64,000 nucleotides of DNA, taken from positions 71,590,756-71,654,755 of the forward strand of contig CM060731.1 in the NCBI GenBank assembly GCA_030704615.1, written 5' to 3'. The stretch is from Takakia lepidozioides. Its lineage: Eukaryota > Streptophyta > Takakiopsida > Takakiales > Takakiaceae. Below are positions 38,938-49,984 of the stretch, in pieces. Positions within the stretch are counted from its first letter, which is position 1, and each line of letters begins with the position of its first letter. The notes beneath the pieces are model-generated. The model was not told the DNA's origin. It did not search any database and was given only the letters and a program-made list of their open reading frames with translations. The position numbers were made by a program, and so were the translations under genes.

Positions 38938-41430
38938 AAGAATGTGCAGGGTCGCAATGTCCTCACTAACTTTTAGGTTACTTTCATTTTAAGTGGGTGC
39001 AGTGCTGCTTCTAGTATGGGGCTCTTATCACTCAGTACATCATAGCGGAATTGAAGTGCTTATCCTCAGGTAAATCTGTGTCTTTTGGCACTCTAAAGTG
39101 AGTTTTTTTTGTTGTCAGGGTTAAAGGCCGTGTCGTAAATTGACTTGGGATTGGTCCAGGGAATAAATTTCACCACAGACAAGTTGATGGAGGTTGGTGC
39201 GGAAATGGTAGAGTCTGATAGAGTCACATGTGGATGTGAAAACAACAGACAATTACATGTTGCGGATTTTCTGCATTGGCTTCACAAAGAAGCGACCCAA
39301 CCACATTAAGCGCACTTGCTACGCACAATTTCAAAAATGTTAGACAATTTCTAGGGCTCTTCGACAAAATGATGCAATTCTTAGAAGTTGAATGGCAGTC
39401 TCTGAAAGAAATAGAACCTCAAGTACACCAGCCAATAGTTTTTGGGGATAATGAAGGCATTTCAGGTCTCTGATGTCCATTTCTGAGGTTCATGTGTGAG
39501 TGGGAGAGAGAGAGAGAGAGAGAGAGAGAAATTTCCATAGAACATGACGGTTGCAATGGTGGTTGCTTGTCAGGAACACTGCAAAACATTGTATGCAGCT
39601 AGTATTTCCATGCAGGTCCTTCACCAGTTTCGCGATATGCAGCCTGATGTAAGTAGTGTTACCATGTCTCGGCTTGCTTCGGTGGAAGATGAGGGAGATC
39701 ATTGTGCATGAAGCTCAAACTTGTGATTTGAAGGTTCTTGTAGCCAAGTTCATTCCAGAGGTGATTGGAAAAGACATTGAGAAGATATCAGCCAGTATGT
39801 ATCATATACAGAACACCTTCATCCACAAAGTAAATATTATGAAAGCTCCCAGAGTTGATGTGGGCAAGCTTATGGAGGTAGAACTCGCTTCCCTCCTCTA
39901 ATTTAAGTGTTAGATAAGTTTCAGTTTAGTGTCAACGTTCACTGCATACATTGGTTGTTTTCTTGGCTGGTATCTTGTTGCTTGGCTGCTTTCATGGGGA
40001 TCACATACAGTGAGGAGGTGGGAGCAAAGATAGAGCGACATGTTGGTGAGTTGGAAGAGCTTGAAGGGGAGCATGTTGAGGTACCAGGGGTTAAATTGAA
40101 AGAGGAGGAGTACGAACGTAAGTTCTGCTGCAATAATTTTTGTTTTCCAGCCTACATGTTCTTGTTGGATATTAATTGAAGTGATTTCAATGTTGCTGCA
40201 ATACCATAATAAAGTGGAGGCTGCTGAATGCAGTTGGCCTTGCTTGGTGCGGACAGAATCCATTGCAATGTGGAGATGGCTGATTATAGCATTTCCAGAG
40301 GATGGTGTGGATGGCCTTGTGTGGTGCATGCAGAGTCCGTGGCAATGTGGAGATGGCTGAATGGGCAAAGGAGGCAAGTGGCAAAGAAGCCACGTCACTG
40401 GTACATAGTTGTGTGCGACATACTACATGAAACTGTACTATATGTCATTCCAGAGACTGTCATTGTTGGTCCATGTGTTTTACAACAATGCTATCAATAT
40501 AAGACTTCTGGTTCGCATTGGAAGCTCAATCCCTGTAAGTTCATTGTGTGTGAAGCTCAAACTTGTGATTTGAATGATCTTATAGCCAAGTTCATTCAAC
40601 CGGAAAGGAAAAATTCTGAAAGCTCCCAAATTTGATGTGGGCAAGCTTATGGAGGTAAAACTCAGCTTCCCTCCTGTAATGTAAGTGCTGGATAAGTTTC
40701 ATTTAGTGTCGACCTTCACTGCATATATTGGCTCTTTTCTTGGCTGGTTTCATATTTTCTTGGCTGGTATGCTGTTGGTTGGCTTCTTTCATTTCACGTG
40801 TGTAGTGGAAGGGGAGAAGTACTTTCCTAAGTTTTGCTGCAACAATGTCTTTTTCCAGCCTAGATGTTCTCGATGGATATAAATTGAAGTGCTTTGAATG
40901 TTGCTGCAATACTATAATAAAGTGGAGGGTGCTAAATGCAATTGGCCTTGCTTCGTGCAGGCATAATCCAAGGAAATGTGGACATAGCTGAAACCCCATG
41001 ATAGCATTTCCGGAGGACGGTGTGGATGGCCTCACAATCCAGCATGCAAAATCCATGGCAATGTGGAGATGGCTGAATGGGCAAACATGTTAAGTGGCGA
41101 ACAAGCCACATCACTGGTACATAATTGCATGCTTACATAGTACATGAAAGTGTACTATATGTCATTCCCGAATATGACCATGTTGGTCCATGTATTTTAC
41201 AACAATGCTATCAATAAAAGACCAATGGTTCGCATTGGAAACTCAATCCCCGTAAGTGGCTTGTGCGTGATGCTCAAACTTGTGATTTGAAGGATCTTAT
41301 ACCCCAGTTCATTGCAGAGGTGATTGGAAAAGACATTGAGAAGGCAACAGCCGTTATCTATCCTCTACAGATCCCCTTCAATTTGATGTGGGAAAGCCGG
41401 CTGGCTGGAGGTCTAGTCTCACTTTCACTC
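38938..41430 (+). pseudogene. RPS3A: ribosomal protein eS1 (RPS3A) pseudogene with triplicated 3' part
   Basis: Exon-like pieces are separated by intron-like DNA. 38938-38976 reads NVQGRNVLTNF, then a stop where Trp is expected. 39160-39340 reads GINFTTDKL, shifts frame, then VRKW, a stop where Gln is expected, and [20 protein letters not shown] with [13 protein letters not shown]. 39673-39880 reads [14 protein letters not shown] to [16 protein letters not shown] and VDVGKLMEV. 40000-40110 gives EEVGAKIERHVGELEELEG. The third piece recurs at about 40545-40680 (internal deletion) and 41262-41400. Intact eS1 is a 40S ribosomal protein of about 260 residues. Retained intron-like gaps indicate a duplicated gene, not a processed copy. 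No N-terminal exons were found. Confidence 0.85.
39503..39529. repeat. (GA)n microsatellite
   Basis: About 13 GA units inside the RPS3A pseudogene. Confidence 0.9.
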
Positions 41431-41764
41431 ATCTAATGTCAGTGTTGTATCCATTGCAATGTGGAGATGTTTGAAACAACATTGAAGCATTTCCAGAGGA
41501 TGGTCTGGATGGCCTTTCGTGGCGTGTGCCGAATCCATGGCAAGAAAACATTGCAGGCAGAACCCATGGCAATGGTACCAGCACGGGTTGGTCCAAAGCC
41601 AATTGCAACAACAAATGAATAAAGGGTGCTGAAAGGAAAGCACTCCATAATTGATCATAAAATCCACTGTCCAAGCATGATATCTTAATGGGAATGCGAA
41701 GGGAGTGTTACCACCTTAAACTATCATGCATGGTCTATAACTGGAGTGCACAAATCTAGCATAT

Positions 41765-42461
41765 CTAATCTTCATCATCCTCATCTATGTCTGGGTCACT
41801 ACATGTATCACTGTCTTCATCACAGACTTGATCTTGTCCAAGGGTTGGCTGAACATCATCACCACGTATACGGGGTGCTCGGAGGTACAAGGAGGCCACC
41901 TGCTCTGAAGTAACCGGTACCGCTCGGCTGCATGTTGGGCCATCAGTAACCAGAGTCTCCTCTAGTCTTTGTGGGGCTAACAATCCTTCCACTTCCGCCA
42001 CATCATCATTATCAATTGATATGTCGCAGACCACTCTACGTGCTCGGGGGCTCTTCTCCAGGACGACTTTTCCACCCCGGCTCCTTCACACAATCAGAAA
42101 AAAACACTTGATCAACCTGGCCAGGAAACACAAAAGGTTGCTCAGAAGGTGGAAGCATATGGTTAAAATTGACCAGTGTGAAGCCAACATCATCCTGCTT
42201 CATTGACATAGGTTGACGACCCACGCGACGCGCCCGTACCCATGAACACAAAAACACTATAGGCTGTGTTTGGCCATAGTCAATTTGCAAAATCTCCCTT
42301 ATAAGACCCACATATCTTGTAGGTTCCTCCATGTCATTGCCTGAATTGTTGGTAATGGGCTGGTGCTGGAAAACAGATGAGACTCCACAATCAAAAGACA
42401 CCATACTTGTTGTGTTCATGCCGGGGGATGTAACCCTGTAATGGTTACCATACGCTGTCAT
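41765..42461 (-). pseudogene. CACTA transposon fragment with DUF4216-like domain
   Basis: On the minus strand, residues from 42461 read YVGLIREILQIDYG, then IVFLCSWVRARRVGR and DVGFTLVNFNHMLPPSEQPF, then QVDQVFFSDCVKEPGW. This is the DUF4216 pattern found C-terminal to TNP2-like transposases of CACTA elements. A short frame break near 42036 leads into an acidic tail ending DSDTCSDPDIDEDDED at 41765. No transposase core is present, so this is an isolated fragment. Confidence 0.7.
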
Positions 42462-42611
42462 ACTCTTGAATGACAGGGCAGTAAATGATGGAGGCCTTGA
42501 TGTTTTGCCAAGTACAAAACACCCTCAAACTTTCAAATCTAATATCAAGCACTCAAGCCTATAGGTTGTGGATCAAATACTCATCTCCCTCTATCTCTTA
42601 GACAAAACCTC

Positions 42612-42623
42612 GCTCTGATACCA
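42612..42623 (-). other. retrotransposon primer-binding site (initiator tRNA-Met type)
   Basis: Minus strand reads TGGTATCAGAGC immediately after the LTR end, the classic plant Copia primer-binding site complementary to the 3' end of initiator methionine tRNA. Confidence 0.85.
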
Positions 42624-42973
42624 TGTTGGAATTTGACAGAGAATAGAGATAAAAGATGAATTGATTAAGTATTGATAACTCTCCACCTAACCATAGGACC
42701 ACAACATGCTTTGTGTCCACCCTCCGAGATCTCCCTATTTATACTCAAAGTCTATTCCGGGAGAAGCTGAGATAACTGCATAACACCTGAGTTATTTCCA
42801 AATGATATTCTGGTACACTGACTTGAGTCATTAATAACTGAAGCTAATTTTAGCTAACTGAGGCATATCTCTATTGTTAACTATGACTTGTCAACACTGC
42901 TATTATTGAAGTCTAACTTGTCATCACAGTAACTCTGAGTAGCAGTAACTTGGTAAGGAGTTGATTTCCAACA
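42624..42973 (-). mobile_element. Copia-type long terminal repeat
   Basis: A 350-bp segment bounded by TGTTGGAA and TTCCAACA, with the primer-binding site directly adjoining on the minus strand, so this is the 5' LTR of a minus-strand element. A minus-strand TATA box (TATAAATAG, complement of 42735-42743) lies within it. No gag-pol follows: within about 150 bases the sequence changes and a DUF4216 fragment appears. The internal region and 3' LTR are lost. Confidence 0.8.
42735..42743 (-). promoter_or_regulatory. TATA box of the LTR promoter
   Basis: Minus strand TATAAATAG inside the 350-bp LTR, in the usual U3 context. Confidence 0.65.
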
Positions 42974-43321
42974 GTGTCGTCGCTAGAATAAATATAGGCA
43001 CAAGGGCTAGGCTGAGGGGGTGGGGATTTGACTGCGCCGGGGTACTTTGCTTCAATGTACTGTGGAACAGGCCCGACATTCCAACTAGGAATGCGGTCGA
43101 GCCCGATATGGCGAGCCTGCATTCCGCCAGGTGGAACGGGTGCCTACCAAAGCCCGTTCCAAAGCGTAACCAATGTTCCCTACTGTCGATTCTTAGGACA
43201 ACGTGTGGATGAGAGTATCCCTATGAAACCCTAGAATCGAGAGCAAGTACCCGTAGATGCTGATTGATCGTACGGTTGAGAGGAGTTCTCTTTGTCTATA
43301 TGGTCTATGTACACATATTAT

Positions 43322-43344
43322 GCTCTCTCTCTCTCTCTCTCTCA
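43322..43344. repeat. (CT)n microsatellite
   Basis: About eleven CT units between the Copia LTR and a SINE-like block. The surrounding 42974-43500 has an open frame ending at 43234 that I do not recognise. Confidence 0.9.
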
Positions 43345-43479
43345 TTCTTGGAATGCTTGGTATGGGGTCCACACAGCCCCTTGTTTGTGCCCTACCGTTA
43401 ATGTAAAGGGCCTCTAAAACAGCCGGAAACGGACACCAAAACCGGTTAGGTGCATGTGTATTTTGCTCAAGGCCCAGAT

Positions 43480-43595
43480 GAAGGCAAACAGGGGCAGAGC
43501 CCCAGCTTGAAGGCTAGCACAGGGATTTGAACCCCGGACCCACATGCCAATGCACATGATGTCTTACATAGCCCTGCTCTGATACATAGATACAA
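43480..43595 (-). mobile_element. possible tRNA-derived SINE fragment
   Basis: Minus strand has a good polymerase III B box (GGTCCGGGGTTCAAATCCC, 43522-43540). Upstream is a weak A box-like ATCAGAGCAGGGCTATG. Length and 3' end are not defined. Confidence 0.4.
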
Positions 43596-43617
43596 ATTGA
43601 AACTTACAATATTAACA

Positions 43618-43675
43618 CTAGGGCTTCGCGTTGCTCTGCACTACCAGCGACGACTTCTGAGAACAATGTTCTTTT
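43618..43675 (-). mobile_element. Helitron-like 3' terminus
   Basis: The minus-strand sequence ends GCAACGCGAAGCCCTAG followed by T. About 60 bp matches, inverted, the right end of the repeat at 58217-58378, which also ends in CTAG before T. A CTRR end next to T with a short GC-rich inverted stretch just inside fits Helitrons. The element would extend to higher coordinates. Confidence 0.45.
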
Positions 43676-44134
43676 TTATTGGAAATATATTTCATTCGAA
43701 ATTTTCTCTTGCTGGAGACCCATACACAACATTTGGCAAGCATAGATACCAAACCATCAAACTACAAAACTTCTCTCTGAATATTTGTACAAATCACAGC
43801 AAGTCGACATAGCACCACCTCCACCAACAATGGTTGATTGAATCCAAGTTTGTGCCTCAGGTCAAATCCCTGCCAGCGTCCTGAGTAGATGTAGTATTCA
43901 CTCCCAAATGTACTGTCTTTTGAAGATGACCCCCCTCTCTAGCAGAGTCACCAAGGGAGATATGCATTTTACACGATTTGATGAGGAGTTCCTGAGGTCA
44001 AAAGCCTGGAATTACAGAAATTCAGCAGCACAGGTAAGTGATTACAAGTGTACAAACAAATGCTACAACAAAACGCCTTGTAGAGCTCAAACTGTTCAGC
44101 ATCGTCCTTTATCTTGTCCCTGTTCTAGAGTATG

Positions 44135-46360
44135 TTATGAACTTTGCGTACCAGTAACCCCAGATCTGGTTTGCACCATGTGGAGTGTAGGGGGCTGCCA
44201 CTTTTCTGTCACACTCATGGACATAGCAGGTGTCCCTAAATGCTTATATGTGCAGCTGTGTACGGATGCCCATTGTGCGAACGTTCTCATCACTTCCACA
44301 AAGATAAGTGTTCTGTCCAACAATTCATTCCTTTTTGCTTTTCCACAGTCATCAAGAGCCTTGGCAAAGTTGAATTTGTTCAGCATTGTTACCTGCTTTT
44401 GCTCAGGGGTGATCCAATGGGCCGCTTCATTCTCAGTTGTCCAGCTCTTGCTTGTCCCCACCTCCTGAATGTTGGCTGGTTTCTGCTCATGGAACTCTCC
44501 CTTGCTTTTGTCTTTTATCCACATTTTCCATTGGTAGGATGCAGCATTATTATCCCATCTTGCTCCATGATGATCCTCTGTCTTGCCTTGCTGATTCTGC
44601 ATCTCATAACTTTTGTTTTCCAATTCTGGTCTAGGGCTTTCCTTTTATTTTCACTCCACTCACAGTCTACATATGGACTCATGACTTTCAGTACTGCTCC
44701 TCTGTCCGCAAAAAGATAAGTCCTCCCTTTCTGTCCTTCCTTCAGCTTTTCTCCTCTCACTATCAGGAGGTTCTTGGTCATGACTTGCATTCTTCTTCTC
44801 ATCAACAGGCTTTTCCAAATTACTTGTATAATTCTCTTCATCATTTGAATCTGATACTGCATATTGCTCCTCCATTGGCTTGTGTTGTCTCTTGGCTAGC
44901 TGGTTCCAGCTCTCTTGCTCCTTCATTCCTTCTTTCTGACCTCCTTTGGTGGCATGTAGATCATGACTTTCAGTGCTGCCACGCGTTGGTGCGCAAAAAG
45001 ATATGCCCTCCTTCTCTGCCTTTTCTTCAGCTTGTCCATTTATGTCACCATGAGACTCTGTTTCATGCTTTGCCCGCTCCTCTTTGTCATTTGAATCTCG
45101 ACAGGAAGCCTGAACTTCCCTTGCCTCAGTTTCATCTTTTCTTGACTGGTCCCTTCTTGACTGCAGTTCAACATTTGTTTGCTGATGCATTTCTTTTACG
45201 TGCAGGTCCTCAGCACCTGAACTTCTCCCAGTCTCCTTGAAAAAAGATAAGTCCCCACTCATTGTCTCCCTTCCTCTCTCTGATTTTTCTGTTTCAAGGC
45301 CTGCAACTTGCAACCTTTCCAGCTTCACTCTAGTTTGTTAAAAACAACTCAAGTCTGCTTTCTTTTGCTTGAACCCTGATGACTGCTGCTGTCCTTTTCT
45401 GTGCCTATCTCCATGTTGCTCAGATGCTCATATGACACCTCCTTTGTCTCATTCTCAGTCTTCAGCTTGTCATCTTGCTGCTGCCCCGAAATTCTGATCC
45501 TGGTTTGTTCTATTGATGTGGTCAGATATTGTTGACTGCCCCTCTTCTTCACGCGACATTGGACTATGTGTTGCTGCTCTCTTTCTTTGGTAAACAGCCA
45601 CCTGATTCCCTGTTTCACTTTGCTTCTTGTTTGCACCATGCTGATGGTTGGAATATTGTGGCACTGTGGACTCTCCAGTCCGTTGTCCAAAGTTCTTACC
45701 TTGGTAGCTCTCATTACTGGAATCTCCTCCTTGCATGCTATCCCGTTTCAGCTCACAAATTGTGCGTGTGCTCATTGCTCCTTCGGTTACTGATCCCATG
45801 CTTTGTGCTCCCGGCGCAGGTTGATTGATTTCAGAAGTGTTACTTGTCATCTGATCATCAACGCATGGTGGAGTCATTGCTGTTGGTTGCCCATCCTCAG
45901 TTGCACCTGCACCACCTTGAATTTGCTGCATGGTTGTCTTCCTATGTTTCTTGTGGACACCATGTCCATGGCTGGTTTGTTGTTCCTCCTCCCGGCAGTA
46001 GGTTTCACACAATATCTCATCAGTTTCTTTTATTCCCTCATTCAGATTTGTAAAAACCACTTGTTTGTCTTTCGGATTATACTCACCTTTCCTTGGGCTG
46101 ATGTGGTCAATTCCAGGGTGCCATGTGAATCTGATCCTTTTTCCTTTATTGCCAATGATAGGTGGTTGTTCAACTCCACGCTTTAATTTCCTCTGTCTCT
46201 CGGCCAGATCTGCAGCCCTCATTTGCATTCCTTCATATCCATGCCCTTTGCTCAGGCACAATGACATAGTCTCCATCACGGGCAGTGTTTGCACCAGTCC
46301 ATTATCTTCCACAATATGTCTGCACCTCTCTCCAACAACTCTGAAAATCTGCATGCTGAG
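44135..46360 (-). pseudogene. unrecognised repetitive acidic/basic reading region
   Basis: Long minus-strand open segments follow each other in shifting frames (46360-45470, 45714-45349, 45328-44660, 44623-44135). The first has a conserved-looking core: GKRIRFTWHPGIDHISPRKG, PKDKQVVFTNLNEG and DEILCETYCREEE. The rest is rich in Glu, Lys, Gln and Ser with internal repeats: SFCAPTRGSTESHDL and SFCGQRSSTESHESI about 300 bases apart, and MVQTRSK/MVQTRSG at about 45640 and 44165. Coiled or disordered nuclear protein is possible. I do not recognise the family. Its upstream end is cut at about 46365, where PPR sequence begins on the other strand. Frame shifts suggest decay, or unrecognised introns. 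Confidence 0.45.
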
Positions 46361-46365
46361 CCTAA

Positions 46366-48474
46366 ACCCCTGGACATGTATGCTAAGTGTGGGAGCATCA
46401 TGGATGCTCACCAAGTGTTTAACAGAATGCCTCAACGATCTTTGATCACGTGGAATATAATGTGGGCAGGATTTACCAAGCATGGGTGTGGTAGGAATGC
46501 TTTGGAGACCTATGAGCAAATTCTGCGCGAAGGGGTGATGCCCAACTACATCACATTTGTTTGTGTTTGCAATGCGTGTGCAAGCCTGGGAGCCACCTGG
46601 GAGCTCTGAAAAGGGGAAAGAGGTCCATGGTGACATCATCAAAGCTGGAATTGTACCAGATGTCATTGTGAACACTGCCCTGGTGGACATGTATGCCAAA
46701 TGTGGGTGCATTAAGGATGCGAAGGGAGTTTTCAACACTATGGCTGAACGAGATGTGGTGTCATGGAACGCGAGCCTGGCAGCTCTGGAAAAGGGCAAAG
46801 AGGTCCATGGCGACATTGTCAGAGCTGCAATTGTACCAAATGTCATTCTGAACAATACCGTCGTGGACATGTATGAAGGGAGTGTTCGACAATATGGCTG
46901 AACGAGATGTGGTGTTGTGGAGTGCGATGATTGCAGGATATGCACAACAAGGGCGCGGGATGGAGGCTTTGGAGACCTATGAGCAAATGATGTGCGAAGC
47001 GGTGAAGCCCAACCACATAACGTTTGTTTGCATTTGCAATGCGTGTGCAAGCCTGGCAGCCCTGGAAAAGTGCAAAGAGGTCCATGGTGACTTCGTCAAA
47101 TCTGGAATTTAACCCGATGTCATTCTGAACACTGCCCTGGTGGACATGCATGTCAAATGTGGGTGCATCGAGGATGCCAAGTGAGTCTTCGACAGTATGG
47201 CTGAACGAAACGAAATGTGGTGTTGTGGAGTGCGATGATTGCAGGATATGCACAGCAAGGGTGCAGGATGGAGGCTTTGGAGACCTATGAGCAAATGATG
47301 TGCGAAAGGGTGAAGCCCAACCACATCACATTTGTTTGTGTTTGCAGTGCATTTGCAAGCCTGGGAGCCCTGGAAAAGGGAAAAGAGGTCCATGGTGACA
47401 TCGTCAAAGCCAGAATTGTACCAGATGTCATCCTGACCACTGCCCTGGTGGACATGTATGCCAAATGTGGGATTAAGGATGCGAATGGGAGTTTGGCTGA
47501 ACGAGATATGGTGTCGTGGAACGCCATGCTTGCAGGGTATGCACAACAGGGGTGCGGGATGGAGGCTTTGGAGACCTATGAGCAAATGATGGGGGAAGGG
47601 TTGAAGCCCGACCACTTCACGTTTGTGTGCATTTGCAGTGCGTGTGCAAGCCTGGCAGCCCTGGAAAAGGGCAAACAGGTGCATGGTTGCATCGGCAAAG
47701 CTGGAATTGTACCAGATGTGATTCTGAACAATACCCTTGTGGACATGTATGCGAAATGTGGGAGCATTGAGGATGCGGAGGTAGTGTTCAACAATATGGC
47801 TGAACGAGATTTGGTGTCCTGGAACGCCATGCTTGCAGAATATGCACAGCAGGGGTGCGGGATGGAGGCCTTGGAGACCTATGAACAAATGATGGGGAAA
47901 GGGGGGAAGTGCACATCACATTTGTGTGCGTTGGCAATGCTTGTGCAAGCCTGGCAGCCCTGGAAAAGGGCAAAGAGGTGCATGGTGACATCATCAAAGC
48001 TGGAATTGTACCAAATGTCATTCTGGACACTGCCCTGGTGGACATGTATGCGAAATGTGGGTGCATTGAGGATGCAAAGGGAGTATTTGACAATATGGCT
48101 GAACGAAATGTGGTGTCGTGGAATGCGATGATCGTAGGATATGCTCAGCATGGTTGTCATAGGGAGGTCCTGCAACTATTTGAATGAATGAAGATCAGAG
48201 GGGTTAAAAAGGAGCCAGGTCGCTGCTGCATTGAGGTTTGCAACAGGGTGCACACCTTCGTTGCAGATGACAAGTTGCATCTCAGAATTAAGGAAATCCA
48301 TGCTGAGCTGAGAAGATTGTCTGGGCAGATGAAGGAGGTGGGGTATGTGCCTGACACGCGCTTTGTATTGCATGATGTGGGGAGGAGGAAATGGAATTTT
48401 CTCTTTGCCACCACAGTGAGAAGCTGGCCATTGGTTTTGAAGATGGGATTTGTTCTTGTGGTGATTACTGGTGA
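46366..48474 (+). pseudogene. tandemly amplified PLS/DYW PPR pseudogene
   Basis: About six to seven near-identical ~303-bp units, each with the signature DMYAKCG, ERDVVSWNAM, GMEALETYEQMM and ITFVC followed by EVHGD. DMYAKCG-type anchors occur at 46374, 46687, 47144, 47449, 47741 and 48041, plus a truncated one at 46864. Stops at about 47110 and 47180 and a frame break near 47900 disable it. After the last unit (HGCHREVLQLFE, stop at 48185) the sequence jumps straight to the E/E+ motif (RGVKKEPGRCCIEV, GYVPDTRFVLHDV). It then has a one-base insertion at about 48380 and a shortened DYW domain, CHHSEKLAIGFEDG joined to ICSCGDYW and a stop at 48474. Such proteins edit C to U in organelle RNA. 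The 5' end, including any transit peptide, is missing. Confidence 0.85.
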
Positions 48475-49635
48475 AAGGATGTCTTCTTGGAAAGATGCGA
48501 GTGTCTTGCTACATTCATTGATCTGTGACGTAGCTACTCAGACCATCCACCATTTCCCGAGAGTATTGACCATGTGTACTGTTGAGTGCATTTGCTGTTG
48601 CATAAATCCACAGGAAATGATAGTGGGGTCTACCCGGCATAGGTGGGAAGTCAGCCCATAATTGCACTTGACTGAAGGGGTGATTTTTGACTGATTCTGG
48701 TGACAGTGGATGGAAATCAGAGTGCTGTCCTAATTCTGGGTTTGGGTGGTGGAGCTTCTCCAAAGCTTGAAGATGGAAGTGAGTACGAATTTTAATGAGC
48801 TTGATGAGAGGGGCAGCCCTGGTGCACAAGTTTGTTCAGCATCTTAAATTTGGACATGTTTGTTTGTTTCTCGTGGTGTGGCTTTGGATGGAGCCCTTGA
48901 CGAACTTGCATGAATATTGTCAAAAGCTAGCCAACACCAAGATCCAATCCCATGGTGGCTGCTTGAAAGTTCATATAGTGATTGTAAGGATGCTGTTATT
49001 GATCGATGCGGCTTGACTCCCTCACACTATAACATCGGTTTGTGCGGGTTTGAGTTCAAGGTTGGGGGGAACCACTTGAGTTGCCAATCCCGAACAAGTC
49101 GAAAAACTCTCCTGAAATCCCCTTCAAGAAAGTGAGGCCTTTTTTTCTTGCTTCCAGACACCGTCCACACATCCCAAAAGCGAAGCTTTTGCATGTTGGT
49201 TCAATTAATATCAATGAATTTACACCCAACTAAGGGATAACTTATGTGAATAATGAGAGGAAGATATATTTACTGCTCCTCCTTCGGCTGTGAGGGCACT
49301 GTCATCGGAAGGATTTGTAGTGAGCCGTGGTGCGATGCTCAATTGTTGTGCGAAGGGTTGTGTTGTTGTGGTCTATTGGTTTTTTTTTTTATCTCTCTCT
49401 GGAGTCCGGCTTGTAACTTTAGTTTTTGTTCTTGCAGGTTCTGAAGCATTTGTTGATGCATAGTCCTACAGAACAAGCACTGATTCTGTTGCCTCGCTGC
49501 TGTCAAGTGTGAGTGGATTTGAGGGCGTCTCATCAGGTGTGGAAGTGTCTGCATACTGGGCAGAAAAAGGGGTTCAACTCCCCCTAACTTCGTGGGAATA
49601 CATATATAGATACAATGAAATACGGAGACCTGACA
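48475..49635. other. no gene recognised
   Basis: Between the PPR stop and a dispersed repeat. Open frames at 48795-49135 and 49253-49444 have no recognisable motif. Confidence 0.4.
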
Positions 49636-49790
49636 TGATAGCTTCGACAACACTCTGCCATTCTTTTTGCGAAAAACAATGAAATATGGGATGTATGTAT
49701 GTATCACCATGGAGATGATCCACCCTTTTTTTGTGAAAATTGAACATAGTTCTCAGAATTCGTCGCTAGTAGTAAGCCCTAATTCTAGCG
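49636..49790 (+). repeat. dispersed repeat related to the 58.2-kb Helitron-like end
   Basis: ATGATAGCTTCGACAACACT, ATGAAATATGGGATGTATGT and GTTCTCAGAATTCGTCGCTA occur in the same order as at 58217-58378. This copy lacks the GCGGAGCAACGCG segment near the end and continues AAGCCCTAATTCTAG. Confidence 0.7.
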
Positions 49791-49984
49791 ATGACCGAAG
49801 GTCGGAAGCTAGTTTAGCGTAGAGCAGGAATAGGGTGCCATAGTGCCACGTCATTGTCACCACGTTTCGTCGTCAAGTTTTTTGGACCCTGCCCGTTCTG
49901 CCCGACAATAACCGGAAAAAAACCCTGGAGAGATGGTCTGTACACCAGCGTCGCTGTGAATGATGCGCGCGGGGAAGGGAGATG

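Noticed and set aside
43908-44033. Exon-like frame RFDEEFLRSKAWNYRNSAAQ followed by a GTAAGT donor.
   Set aside because: No family recognised, no matching neighbouring exon, and it may be chance.
45470-47050. 526-codon minus-strand frame as one gene.
   Set aside because: The part above about 46365 is antisense to PPR repeats; only the lower part looks like real coding sequence.
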